Positions 35,080 through 46,075 are shown, numbered from the stretch's first letter. The stretch is DNA of 64,000 nt from Opisthocomus hoazin (GCF_030867145.1 NC_134426.1:3596001-3660000); one strand, 5' to 3'. Program-made: numbers and translations. Notes: generated from the letters alone by a model not told the origin.

Positions 35080-36270
35080 AGGGTCCTGCCTCCAGCCACA
35101 AAGGCCTAGGAGAACACAGAGTCAAAGAAGTCATTGAGTACCTCAGCCCTACCTGCTCCTACTCTAATGAAGCTCAGCAGCAGGCTCACATTATATCTCT
35201 AAATTCTTTTAATGAAGCAGTATCAGCTCATCTTGCAGCCCTTACCATCCTCTGCAAGTATCAAGACTACGGGAGCTTTGGCTTTGTCGTCATTCTCACA
35301 TCCACGGACGAGGTTTCTAAATTCCTCCTTTGCATCTTCCCCTGTTTCCAGCTCCTGTGTTCTGCCTTTCTGCCCTGGAACTCAAACAGCTCACATCCTC
35401 AGCCTCCTGAGAAGAATGCTTCTCTTCATGGGTGTTCAGATAGAGCATTCTTGTCCTCCGAGGAGGCTGTAAGCCTTATCAGATTTCCTGAGCTCCTTCC
35501 CCCTGCAGAGCTGCTTCCCATGACACCACAGGTATCAGTCTCCCAGGTATGTCAAAGTCTTCTTCTCTGGACTTCACCCGTCTGTACTCCACTGCTGGCC
35601 TTCCTCACTCCTGGCACCTGGGACCCCACCATTCTCTGGTCACTACAGCCAAGGCACACGCTGATGATCACATCCCTGATCAGCTCTTCCTTGTTGGCTG
35701 GGGCCAGGTCCTGGTGAGCATCGCCCTTCTCAGCCCACTTGGCAGCTGTGTTAACAAGTTGTCCCAAGATCCTCCCGACTGTTGGCACCCTGTTTACTTG
35801 CCTGGCTGGGGAATGCCAGGGCAGTTACTGTCCCCCATGGGAACCTGCTCATTGACCTGAGACTTCCTCGGGTTGCACACAGAAGACCTCTTCTGCTTCC
35901 TCACCCTGATCAAGTAGTTTGTAACTTCCAACACAATGTCACTCTTGCTGACTTCTCCTCTCAACCTCACACACAAAAGCTAACCAAACGTGTTACTCAG
36001 CTTCTAGAGGAGCTCCATATATCCGAGCTGATCCCTCACACACAGAGCCTCCCCCTGGTAGTCATCCTCGCTGCTACTTCCTGCGGCAGAGCCTGTATCT
36101 TTCTGTTGCATCACCCGAGCTCAGATAATTGTCCCACCACATCTCAAGAAATCCAAAAACTTCGTAGTGCTGTGACAAGTCATTGGGCTTCAGCTCCTCC
36201 TGCCCGTGCTCCAGCTCCTCCTGGCCATGCACATGTGGGTTGCAACATCTCAGCTGTCACACCAAGGTAG
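35080..36270 (-). mobile_element. Old CR1 fragment, endonuclease to linker
   Basis: Minus-strand text is heavily degraded CR1 ORF2. Part of it (35290-35380) matches the linker region also present at 1300-1400. The region around 35560-35790 resembles the end of the endonuclease domain (KEELIRDVIISVCLGCSDQ, where active CR1 has a GCSDH-type motif with the catalytic His; here it is Gln). It is frameshifted throughout. Confidence 0.55.
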
Positions 36271-36775
36271 AGCGCAGGCTGCTCACAGGGAAAGCTGAGC
36301 TCTGCTCCTGACCGGAAGACCACTGTAGATTGAGCAGTTTGTGCTGCGCTGCATAGATCGCTCAGCAGCAGGACAACCTCAGCAGCTCATTGTCACAGTG
36401 GAGCCTGCAGGCAGCTCCCACTCGGTACTGACCATTCCACCACCTGAGTGGCCTTGTCTCTATCTAACAGTGTAGCAAGAAGTTCTCATGAGAACATCCT
36501 TTCTGTTGGGTTTAGAGACGATGAATAGAGCTGTTACCTTGCAAAGAAATACAAGAAGAGGTTGAATGACTGAAATGAGACAATCTTTTCTATGGAGGGG
36601 GTCTGCAAGGCATGCTGCGTGTGGGTGGGAGTACCTGTTGATGCCACACCACCCAGGCGTACAACCACCTAAAAGGAAGAAAGACTGCCTATACTATTCT
36701 CTCCTTACAATCTTCATCCTAACAGCATATTACCTAACAGAATCAGAGTACCTTTCTTAATTGGCATCCTAACTG
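36271..36775. other. No gene seen
   Basis: About 0.5 kb with no recognisable gene or repeat. Confidence 0.35.
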
Positions 36776-36779
36776 ACAA

Positions 36780-37090
36780 GCACCTCCCGGTAAAAATCTC
36801 TCGAGGCATACATAGATGCAGTGCCTCTGCTCCCACGGACTGGTAAGGCTGTAGTCTGCAAAAGTAACCACTGGCCTGATCCCCATCCACCGCTGTCTGT
36901 TCTCCAGACTCCTGCCTCAAAGCTTAAAGTCCTGGGAGACCTTGCTGCCAGTAACTGAGGCAAAGAGGTCATAGACTGTGTGAGATCTATCTAGACCTCC
37001 TCTTATTAAATTCAGCAGTGGTCCCAACCTCTCTCTCTCTTTCTTCTTTAACTGTTCCTAATGCAGCACAGCTCATTTTGGTGCCCGTTG
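36780..37090 (-). mobile_element. Old CR1 fragment, linker region
   Basis: Aligns with 1080-1290 (shared ACTGAGGCAAAGAGG-type, ATTCAGCAGTGG and TTCTTCTTTAACTG segments), so it is the same minus-strand CR1 region that lies in block D1. No open frame. Confidence 0.55.
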
Positions 37091-37469
37091 CATTACATTT
37101 TCAGTTTCAATTCAGTTAAAGATTAATGTTTACATAATAAGGATTTTAGCTGGGCCTGGAGGAGGCTGTCCTTGAGGACAAGCTGTATCCAGGCACACTG
37201 TGAAAAGGATTGTTCTGTTCCTTGACTGTGTCATCATGGCTGTGCGCAATGCCTGCAGCTACTGGATAGGGGAGGGACAGACCTTGCCTCTCTGATGACA
37301 TCTGATGACCGATGCCTCTGACTGAAGGCATCAGTCAATGTCACTGAGGCACCAAATCACACTCATTGCGATGGCATCTGGGGTGACCTTTCACACATAC
37401 CCCGCCCAATATGAGAATTGGTTTTCAGCAGGTCCTCTGCTGTCCCTGCAAGCCCTGGCATCTCAGGTA

Positions 37470-40260
37470 GCTCTGTGGGCCTGGATTTGAACATGAAATT
37501 GAGGAGCTGCCCTGAATTCTCTAAAGCATCCGGGGGAAGAACACGAAGCTGCCAATGTAGTCAATGGAGACCTAGTAAATAGAGACAAAGGTGAAGAGAG
37601 AGACTGAGCTCTTCCTATGGCCCACGACCTGAATCATTCAGGTGAATGCCTGTGTCGGTCACCCTGAACATAATGAGTAGGGACAGGTTCGGTTGCCCTT
37701 ATTTTGGGCATCAGCTGTCATTTCTGTTGGCCAAAGGAAATAGCCAGCAGCCTCTAAGAGGATGCCCCCAGATGTTGCCCTGTCTCGACAAACTGCTCCA
37801 TTTGTACCTGCACATATCTTAGACCACCTCTGGTATCTCACATGCCACCAGACATTTGCACCTGAACCCCTCCGTCCTGGCCTCCATCTCCATTAATTAG
37901 CATGGGAGTTGTGCATTTAATGCCCACCTGAAAAGAAGCAAGAGGAATCCCACCTCCTGTGGGGTTGTGGCAGGCACTGGGGGAGCTGAATCCCCTTTGA
38001 GTCCCAGGGCTACAGACCCAGGATGAGATGTCTCATTTGACTCATCTGATTCCCTTCCCTCGGCTGGGGTGAAGGACATCCCTGCCTGTCCTGCACTGGC
38101 TGTCCTGCCTAAAGATGGGACAAGGAAAGATGATCCTTGGAGCTAGCTCTTTTGGTGACAGGAGAAACGTCATTTTGGAAATTAAAAGATTTCCTCTCTC
38201 TCCGTAGTTGAGGGAGGAAACATCAGTAATTGCTTTGACTTGTTTCAAAGCAAGTTGTCCTGGAGACCAAAAGACATCTCAAGGGAGCCCAGAGTAGGGA
38301 GAAGTGGTGCCTTGGGCTGGTCCTGTGCTGCTGAGCTGGGCTGGGCTCCTGGGATGGAGGGAGATAACAGCAGGTGAGGAGCGCTGCGGACAGTGAGCTC
38401 TTGCCCAGGAGCAGCTCCTCTGCAAAGCACAGCAGGGCTGAGGGCACTGCCTGCAGGCAGCGAGGGGAGAGGAGCGAGGCAGAGAGAGGTTAAAAGCACT
38501 GTGAAGTGGAAGGATGCTGAGAGCTCACTGCAGGCAGGAATCTTTTCAGCCTTTCACACAGTAAGTCTCTGCATGCAGGACAATGTGTCTGCGCTTTGTG
38601 GAAAGATCTCCTCAGGCTGGAACACCCCAAAGCGTACGGCATGATGTACCATGAGGAATATCACAGTTTGTGTCTTATTGAAGATGAGGATGTGCTGCAA
38701 AGGAGTGATTGCCTGCTGCACCCTCAGAGGGACAGGCCATGACAGCTGCCTTCTCCCAAGGACGGCTGCAGTGTTGTGAAGGTGGATGTGCAGCCTGGGC
38801 TTCCCCAAGCTGTCCTTCAGAGTAGGGTCTGTACACCCCACAGGCTGTGTGCTGGGGCAGGGACTCTGCTGCCTGCCAGGGTCAGCACTAAGCCTTCCTG
38901 GGGAGCGCACGGCATTGCGAGGAGAAGCTGTGGGTGGAAGTAGTGACCCCCAGCAGGACTGGGCAGGGTCCTTCTGCTGTTGAGGAAGAACTGAACGGTT
39001 CAGGGCTGCTCACAGATTCAGATCACCTCAGGATATTTTCCTAAGGGAGTATGTGAAGGGGAAGGTCAAAGGAGGGATGACTATCAAGCTCTCCAGCCAC
39101 ATGCCCATTTGCATCTGAGAAGAACAGGGGCAGAGAGCAACTGCCTGGCAATGCTGGAGTCTGGGATGTGTGCAGCTGGAGAACTGTAGCAGTGTCCGGA
39201 GTGCCTGGCTGACTCTCCCTCTTTCACGTAGAACCTCACTGTGTTTCTCCTTATTGCTCCACTCGTCTGTGTTACTGAAGTAGTACCCATGTTCTCTCAG
39301 TCAGGCTTTCTGGGGAGAGAAGTTTCAGCTGCAGAGTCAGACACTGATCTTGTGGGTCCTCCCATGCAGTGTGTCCATGGGAATGAGGTGTTCCAGTTTT
39401 GTCTAAGCTGTAGGGCTGTGGGCAGTGAAGACTGTGAGCCCAGAGAACAAGCTGGTTTTCCCTTAATCAGATGCCATCATTAGGACACTTGGCTATCTTT
39501 ATGAGGTGTCCTTCCAAGCTGTGAGCTGCCCTCAACAATGCAAACCTTTCGCATAACAGAATTATGTAATCTGCATGCCTCAAAGGAGAAGTGCAGAGAT
39601 GCTGTGCCCGACCGAGGAAATGCTCTTGGGTTAGTGAAATGAACCACATGTGTCCTTGACTAGAAGTGGGATGCTGAGGCCTCGGCAAAGGGTGGGATAT
39701 TTAGTGGACTCCTGTGGATCCCTCTCCTCTCAGCAGTGTCTGACGGCTTTTCAGGATAACATGGGAGTGCGACCAATCTCCATCTCAGAATGGTGCAAGC
39801 CCAGGGCAGCTGGGTAGCTCTGTTCTCCCTGAGCACAGCAGAAATGCTGAGGGTTTCTGACATCCCAGAACACTCCCCAGGTGAGATGAGGAGAGCTCAA
39901 AAAACACAAGACCTTTAAAACTGTCTGCTGCTCTCCCGGTTCCTTGGTGCTGGGAGTGCAGATGCTGCCGAGTTCTTTTCAGTAAAGAGCAGTTTCAGCT
40001 GACAAAGTCGAACACCAGGACTGACCTCTGCCCACACCTTGCCTGTTAACCTGTAAACTCCTCAGCAGCCAGTGGGCAGAGGTCCTGCTCCTCACAGCAT
40101 GTTCAGCCAGCACCAACAGGGAGTCCAGCCACAGAGATAAATGAAGGTATCCTAGAAAAAGAAAAACTGTGTGTCTCAGGGAGGGGGTATTGGGAATGGC
40201 TTTGACTGTTCCCAGAAACTTCTCCCCTTACTTGACACTGCTGTTTCCTCTTTGGACAAT
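37470..40260 (+). repeat. OR unit U3: duplicated 5' flank of receptor gene
   Basis: Aligns with the flanks at 4440-7552 and 25535-29060 and is the shortest of the three. No coding gene supported. The expected splice acceptor position at 40258-40259 reads AA where the paralogues have AG. Confidence 0.75.
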
Positions 40261-40282
40261 GCTCCATGCCCAGAGGCAGCAG

Positions 40283-41248
40283 ATGTCCAACAGCAGCTCC
40301 ATCACACAGTTCCTCCTCCTGGCATTCGCAGACACACGGGAGATGCAGCTCTTGCATTTCTGGCTCTTCCTGGCCATCTACCTGGCTGCCCTCCTCAGCA
40401 ATGGCCTCATCATAACCGCCATAGCCTGCAACCACCACCTCCACACCCCCATGTACTTCTTCCTCCTCATCCTCTCCCTCATTGATGTGGGCTCCATCTC
40501 CACCACTCTGCCCAAAGCCATGGCCAACTTCCTATGGGACACCTGGACTATCTCTTACGCAGGATGTGCTGCCCAGGTCTTTCTGTTTGTATTTTTCATT
40601 TCAGCAGAATATTTTCTACTCATCGTGATGGCCTATGACCGCTATGTTGCCATCTGCAAACCCCTTCACTATGGGACCCTCCTGGGCAGCAGAGCTGGTA
40701 TCCACATGGCAGCAGCTGCCTGGGGCAGTGGTTTCCTCTACGCTGTGCTGCACACTGCCAATACATTTGCACTACCGCTCTGTCAAGGCAATGCTGTCGA
40801 CCAGTTCTTCTGTGAACTTCCCCAGATTCTCAAGCTCTCCTGCTCAGATGCCTACCTCAGGGAATTTCGGCTGCTTCTGATTAGTACATTTGTCTTTTTG
40901 GGGTGTTTTGTTTTCATTGTGCTGTCCTATGTGCAGATCTTCAGGGCCGTACTGCAGATCCCCTCTCAGCAGGGACGGCACAAAGCCTTTTCCACGTGCC
41001 TTCCTCACCTGGCAGTGGTCTCTCTGTTTTTGATCACCGCCATATTTGCTTGCCTGAAGCCCCCCTCCATCTCCTTGCCATCCCTGAATCTAGTGGTGGC
41101 TGGGCTGTACTTGGTGTTGCCTCCAGCAGTGAACCCCCTTATTTACAGCGTGAGGAACCAGGAGCTCAGGAATGCGGTGTGGAAACTGGTGACTGATTGC
41201 TTTCCAAAAGGTATAGAGTGCCTATCGTCTTCAACGTATGACTCATAA
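40283..41248 (+). CDS. Olfactory receptor, OR14-like (gamma-c type)
   Basis: A 321-aa seven-helix odorant receptor, expected in cilia of olfactory neurons and coupled to G-olf. The start at 40283 gives the canonical MSNSSS terminus with a glycosylation site at N3; the frame is open further upstream (from 40169), but that part would be intron or leader. Landmarks are N40 (N1.50, although the preceding Gly is Ser), HTPMYFF at 54-60, D68, C95, MAYDRY at 116-121, KAFSTC, and NPLIY near 284. The C-terminus is about 10 residues longer than in the two paralogues. The receptor core is intact. The usual splice-acceptor dinucleotide 24 bases upstream is mutated, which may alter the leader; the next AG is at 40272-40273. 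AATAAA at 41460 is a candidate polyadenylation signal. Confidence 0.93.
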   Translation: MSNSSSITQFLLLAFADTREMQLLHFWLFLAIYLAALLSNGLIITAIACNHHLHTPMYFFLLILSLIDVGSISTTLPKAMANFLWDTWTISYAGCAAQVFLFVFFISAEYFLLIVMAYDRYVAICKPLHYGTLLGSRAGIHMAAAAWGSGFLYAVLHTANTFALPLCQGNAVDQFFCELPQILKLSCSDAYLREFRLLLISTFVFLGCFVFIVLSYVQIFRAVLQIPSQQGRHKAFSTCLPHLAVVSLFLITAIFACLKPPSISLPSLNLVVAGLYLVLPPAVNPLIYSVRNQELRNAVWKLVTDCFPKGIECLSSSTYDS

Positions 41249-41630
41249 TGTAACTCGTTACAGGCCCAGTCTGTCTTTATTTGGCTGTTTTTGTTGTCCT
41301 TGCTGTTGGCTGGGATTTTTCTTGTTTTTTCTTTTTCTTCTTGTAATATCATTGCCACAAAGAAATGTGGACACCTCAGTTCTATTTTATTTTCTGCCTC
41401 AGTAGTGTGACCTCACAAGTGACTGTGTGAACAAGGAGCTATATACCATCTTTAAAGGAAATAAATGTGCTTGCAGTGATTTGTCTGTCTGACCCCCAAG
41501 CAGCTAAAAATGAACCAGTGTTCTTACTCATTAAGTTCCCTGCCATGTTAGAGGAGAAAAGTAGACCGTAGAGCCTTCCATGGAGAAAAGGCAATGGTGT
41601 GGTCATGAACTTCCCCCTACTAGGGACTCA
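41249..41630. other. 3' flank of receptor; no gene seen
   Basis: AT-richer flank with a T-rich run near 41330 and AATAAA at 41460. No other feature. Confidence 0.45.
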
Positions 41631-41639
41631 GAATGTTAG

Positions 41640-42440
41640 ACAAATCTCTCCCTCCTCTCTCTCATGACCTGAATGGTGTTTGCGCTTGGGAAAATCCTCA
41701 TCATTGTGCAGGTGGTGGCAAACCAGCATTTGCACATCCCCACGGGCTTCTTTTAGGACATTTATTCTCCCTGGAGACCTGCACACCCATCACCCTGACC
41801 CAGTCTATGGCCAGCTTTGTGGTTGGGAACAGCACCATCTCTGCTCATCACGGTGTTACCACTGTTTCCTGCACCTATTGCTTGTACAGAGCATTTATTA
41901 CTGGTGACCAGTAGCACGCTGTGTGCCACACCCTGCCATCTGCGAGACCCATGAACTGGGTCATCTGTCTCCAGAGGGCAGCTGCACTCTATCTAGGGGG
42001 ATTTCTGTCATCTACAGAAATGGTTTTGGTGGTGACTCAGATACAGTGCTGTGGCCCCAGTGGAGAGGACCGCTTCTTCTATGATTTCACCTCATTGCTG
42101 GAGCTCTCGCGCCATGACACCATGACACTCATACTCTTTCCTTTCCTAACTTGCATTTTAGAACCCATCCTCTTTTTCCTGTTTGTGTGGTTATATTCTG
42201 TGGGCATCATATCTGTGTGGGCAGGGAGAAGGCCTTTTCCGGCTCCTCTTCTCATCTCACTGGTGGCACTGCTTTCTATGACACCCTCTTTCCTGTCTAT
42301 GTGATGCCTAGAACAGCCTTCCTGAAATAGTATGACAAAACTCTTTTTTTACTTTATCCTCACTCTCCTGCACCATCCCCTCATCCACAACCCGAGGACC
42401 AGAAAGGTTGCAGAGAGGCAGGTGCTGAAAAAATGCCCAG
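41640..42440 (+). pseudogene. Relic of a different olfactory receptor family (OR6/OR10/OR11-like)
   Basis: Three-frame reading recovers receptor landmarks in the right order. LIIVQVVANQHLHIP at about 41695-41740 corresponds to TM1 to loop 1. In the next frame, HLFSLETC near 41762 and ASFVVGNSTIS near 41810 correspond to TM2 and the loop before TM3. CCGPSGEDRFFYDF and LLELS near 42050-42108 are extracellular loop 2, and SSHLTGGTAFYDTLF near 42250 is TM6. HPLIHNPRTRKV near 42376-42412 stands where NPLIY and the C-tail should be. At least three frameshifts separate these parts, and the TM3 MAYDRY region is unrecognisable. The FLETC-type TM2 and CGPN-type loop belong to OR6/OR10/OR11-like receptors rather than the OR14-like genes nearby. 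Family placement is by motif only. Confidence 0.7.
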
Positions 42441-42689
42441 GAAAGCTGTGAACTGTACAGAGATCCCACCGGAGTCTTGGCCCTGATGGAAGAAATTACT
42501 TCTGTTGTTCTTCTGAAAAGGCCTTGAGGACTTGAAGAGGTGTTTGCTGTGTCCCAGGCACTCCCCTGGAAGTGTGTAGTATGGAGAAGGCTTTTGGTGT
42601 GGGAAGGGGCAGAGAGGTGATGTTGGAGTTAGCTGGTGTCATTGTGAGACCTTTCTTCAACACCTTGGAGAATCCAGAGAGATCAGGGA

Positions 42690-43060
42690 AGTTCCAAGGT
42701 CCTCAGAAAAGGCAAATAGAAAATCCAGCTTCAAGAAGGGCAAGAAGGAGGATTGGGAGAGTTAGAGGCTGGTCAGCTTCACCTTAGTCCCTGGGAAGGT
42801 GATGAGGCAAATGCTCTTGCAGCATCCCCAGGCACTTGGAGGACAAGAAAGGGATTTCTGAACCCATGTGGGAGGGCCAAGAAGGGCATGTTGTGTTCCT
42901 GGACTTTTGCAAGTTCTGGGATATAGTGTCCTTAGAGCAAATTATTTATATCTGGGCTGAAAAAGTGGATGATGCGTTTGGGTGGGAAGATGGCTGGGTG
43001 ATCAGGAACAAATGCCATCTGTGGTACAAAGTTCTCTGAGGGACCAGATACTTTCAGCAC
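42690..43060 (+). mobile_element. Very old CR1 reverse-transcriptase fragment
   Basis: Plus-strand text shows CR1 order with frame changes: a SRRARRRIGRV stretch for [10 protein letters not shown], then RHLEDKKGI, and VVFLDFCKFWDIV for the [12 protein letters not shown] palm motif (first Asp kept, second kept as WDIV). No tail. Recognisable only by motif order. Confidence 0.6.
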
Positions 43061-43204
43061 CCCTCAGTGATCAGCAAAATTTCATTAAAAAACATTAATA
43101 ACCTAGCAATGCTGGATATCAAGACTTTTTTCAGCTGCTCTCTAAAGTTCTTTTTCTGCATAGGTTTCAAATATTTTTAAAATTTAGATTCTGGGCTTGA
43201 TTCA

Positions 43205-43372
43205 GTTGTTCGCACAGAGGTCACCTCTGCTGAGGGAACTGGAGTTGTTTACTCTGGAGAAGAGGAGGCTGAGGGGAGACCTTATCACAACTACCTGAAA
43301 GGAGGTTGTAGTGAGGCAGGTGTTGGTCTCTTCTCCCAAGCAACTAGCGATAGGACAAGAGGAAATGTCCTC
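43205..43372 (+). mobile_element. CR1 fragment, plus strand
   Basis: Short CR1 C-terminal coding fragment ([18 protein letters not shown]-type text) that ends at the GATAGGACAAGAGGAAATG motif. It abuts the 3' end of an oppositely oriented CR1 at 43373. Confidence 0.75.
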
Positions 43373-43650
43373 AATCATAGAGCCATTCAGGTTGGAAAAG
43401 ACCTCTAAGATCATTGTCCAACTGTCAACCCAAAGCCACCAGGCCTACTGAACCATATCCCGAAGTGCCACATCTACAGGTTTTTTGAACACCTCCAGGG
43501 ATGATGACTCCACCACTGCACCGGGCAGCCTGTTCCAATGCCTGACCACTCTTTCAGTAAAGAAATTTTTCCTAATATCCAATCTGAATCTCCCCTGACG
43601 CAACTTGAGGCCATTGCCTCTTGTCCTGTCACTAGATCTGCGGGAAGGAA
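43373..43650 (-). mobile_element. CR1 3' fragment, minus strand
   Basis: Starts with an ATCATAGAGCCATTCAGG-type CR1 3' end in reverse. It encodes on the minus strand the last ~60 codons of ORF2 ([20 protein letters not shown], then [12 protein letters not shown]). The 5' break is near 43650. It is closest to the subfamily of the element at 23746-25230. Confidence 0.85.
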
Positions 43651-43739
43651 GGGAGGCTTGGCCAACAAACACTAAAGAAAATGTGAAAGGTGTTACGGTG
43701 ATGTTGCTGTGAAAACCCAGACAGTGAAAACATTCATGT

Positions 43740-44110
43740 TTAGCCCTTATGCTGTCTGTAACCAGTAACCTCAGTCCTTAACCCTACCCTAAATGCTACT
43801 CCTCATCCTGGCAGTAATCCACAGTTACTAACCTAGCTGAGCTTAGCCTATCACTGACCTCAGACCTTACATCAAAGACATATCCCAAACCCTCAACTCC
43901 TTACCCTTACTCTTACCTTATTGCTGACCCTAGCCCCTAGCCTCTATCCTTAGCTTTAATTGCGACCATTAATCGTTGCCCTCACCCCAGCCCTAAACCA
44001 AACCCTAAACCACCAAGATAGCCCACAGCCTTAACACTAAGCAGGCACCCTCAGAAGAACACCAACCACTCCCCTGATGCCTTTGCCTAACCCCCAACTC
44101 TGAAAGGTGA
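43740..44110 (+). repeat. Degenerate telomere-like (CCCTAA-related) tract
   Basis: About 370 bases are rich in C and A with very little G. They are made of variants of CCCTAA, CCTTA and ACCCTA. The clearest parts are TTAACCCTACCCTAAATG at 43778-43795 and CCCTAAACCAAACCCTAAACC at 43990-44010. It looks like an old interstitial telomeric sequence eroded by mutation. Confidence 0.6.
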
Positions 44111-44195
44111 GCTCTGATCCCTGAGACCTCAGCTGAACACCCAAACCTCCAAAGCCCTCATTCCTCTGCTCTAACTCCCTCCCCTTCAACCCTTC

Positions 44196-44890
44196 TGTTA
44201 CGGTCCAGGAAGACCCGAGACATAAAGTTTCTTTCATATTCCCAGAGTGAGGTTAAGACACAAACGAGGTCAAATGCCACCAGTTAAAGAGGTTTATTGA
44301 TCAACTATTAAAATGAAGACACGAGGAACCAGTGACAGGAAAGAGAGGAAAAGACAAGAAAGAAAGAAACCTAGCAAGCAGTCGGGATGACAGAATTGCA
44401 AGAGACAGTCACCACCATGGATCCAGTGGCTTCCCGTTGATCCATAATTTCCTTTTGCATCAGTGGTGAGGGTCCCCCTGTTGTTTGGTCACACGACCTT
44501 TTCCAATGTGTTTGGGGAAATTGTTCCCTAGGCGATGGTGCATACCCTACCTTCCCCCAGTCCCGTGCATGTGCTTTTTTCTCAGTCCTGGCTCCAGCAG
44601 GTCGGGGAGGGGGTCGGTGCCTAGACACATTTTCCACAACGAGGTACCTGTCCTCCAACTCCCTTCAAAGCTGGTTTCGGGTGGATGATTTCTATTTGGC
44701 TGGCCCACCAGGAGGTTCAGCTGGGCTGCAAACAAGATTTACTGGTCTGCCAGGAGGTCCTGGAGCAAGCTTTGCAACAAAGCTTTGAGGCCACTGTCTT
44801 AATATATGGTGTCAGACGCCTTCTTAATCCTAACTTATGCTCTTTGGCCTCTTGGGCTAGGGCAGGGATCATGAGGCCCCAGAAGAGTCA
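44196..44890 (-). mobile_element. Probable LTR, minus strand
   Basis: Starts TGTTACGGTCC on the plus strand (so it ends ...CGTAACA in its own orientation). It has AATAAA (complement TTTATTGATC near 44292) about 100 bases from that end, as expected for an LTR. The other end is not clearly defined and no target-site duplication was found. No retroviral coding sequence accompanies it. Confidence 0.5.
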
Positions 44891-44904
44891 CATGGCGTTG
44901 GAAG

Positions 44905-45645
44905 AGGACTGTGAGGTGACCTGTGTCTGATCAGCTCAGAGGTCACAAGAGGAGATGGATAAGAATGTTATGGTGAGGTCAGCTGTATCTCACGGTCTCA
45001 CAGGCCAGCAGGAGGCACATGGCTGTGAAGGTGGCTGTGAGGTCACTTCTATCTTTAGAGTTGAAAAGGCAGCAGCAGGAGCATAGCTGGGAAAGGGCTG
45101 GTGAGGTCACCTCTCTCTGCAGTAGCTGGTCGGTCAGCCCTTGACTCATGGCTGGGTTATGAGCTTTTCGGCTCACATCTGCCATCACCCCAAACAGGCC
45201 AGCAGAAGGCCTGGGGTTGGCAAGGGAATTGTGTGAATCCCTTTCCTTGGGTACCTGGTAGGGCCATCCAGGAAGAAGGCTTGGATATGGGTTGTCACAG
45301 CCCTTCCACCTGGGTACCTCATGGGACAGCAGCAGGCCCATGGCTTGGTTGTGTCTGCCTGAGAAGCTGGCTTGGAAGATTATGGTGTTTGCTTTTCTCT
45401 GGTCAGTTTATAGGCCGCAAGAAGGCTGATGGGTTGCAATATTATTATGACATCAACTGTGTCTGAGAAGCTCATAGATGAGTAGGAAACACATGATCAT
45501 GAAGGTGCGTGAGAGGTCACTTCAGTCTCCAATCTTCTTAGGTGACTGGCCACCAGCAGACACATGGCTGGGGTGCTGACTATGACATCACTTCTGCCTG
45601 AGAACCTGACAGCCAGAAGCAGGCACGTTACTGGGTTGTAGTTTT
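44905..45645 (+). repeat. Degenerate minisatellite, unit about 62-70 bp
   Basis: About 11 imperfect units succeed one another, most starting with a (G/A)TGAGGTCAC or TATGACATCAC block and containing CAGCAG(C/G)AGGCACATGG-like text. Unit starts are near 44910, 44975, 45039, 45103, 45167, 45231, 45293, 45350, 45447, 45510 and 45581. One unit (45350) is longer. The array ends just before copy B begins. Confidence 0.75.
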
Positions 45646-45749
45646 GTACCTAGAGGTTCTGGATTGTTATGTGCCCATGAAGAAAGGTGCATAGACTCTG
45701 TGAAGTATCATTTCAAAGGCCATTTGACAGAGCAAACACTACCAACCAA

Positions 45750-46075
45750 GAGTGAAGACGCCAGCTACGTACAGGGCTGCAGTAGGATGAGCGTGGCCAC
45801 CCAAACAAGGGGGTTACCATCCCCCTTGACTCAGCACTGGTGTGGCTGCATCTGGACAACTGTGTCTGAGTGTGGGACTTTGCGGTCTGCAGGAGCGGGA
45901 AGAACTGGAGAGGGTGCAGAGGAAATCTGCCAGGGTGAGGTTTGGGGTCTCTGTGGAGAGGCTGGGGGACCTGGGCTGCTTTAGCCTGATGAAGTGGAAG
46001 CTCAGGCAACTATAGTAGTAGCATGCCCCTGCTTGAAGGGTAGTTTAACTGATGATGAAGCATTTCTTGGTAGTC
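45750..46075 (+). mobile_element. Old CR1 fragment, in copy B
   Basis: Plus-strand counterpart of 15600-15960. Degraded CR1 C-terminal text includes an LVWLHLDNCV-like stretch near 45835 and a REELERVQRKSARVR-like stretch near 45895. No intact frame. Confidence 0.6.

Noticed and set aside
44905-45645. CRISPR-like array
   Set aside because: Units are contiguous and diverged without distinct spacers, in animal nuclear DNA. It is a minisatellite.
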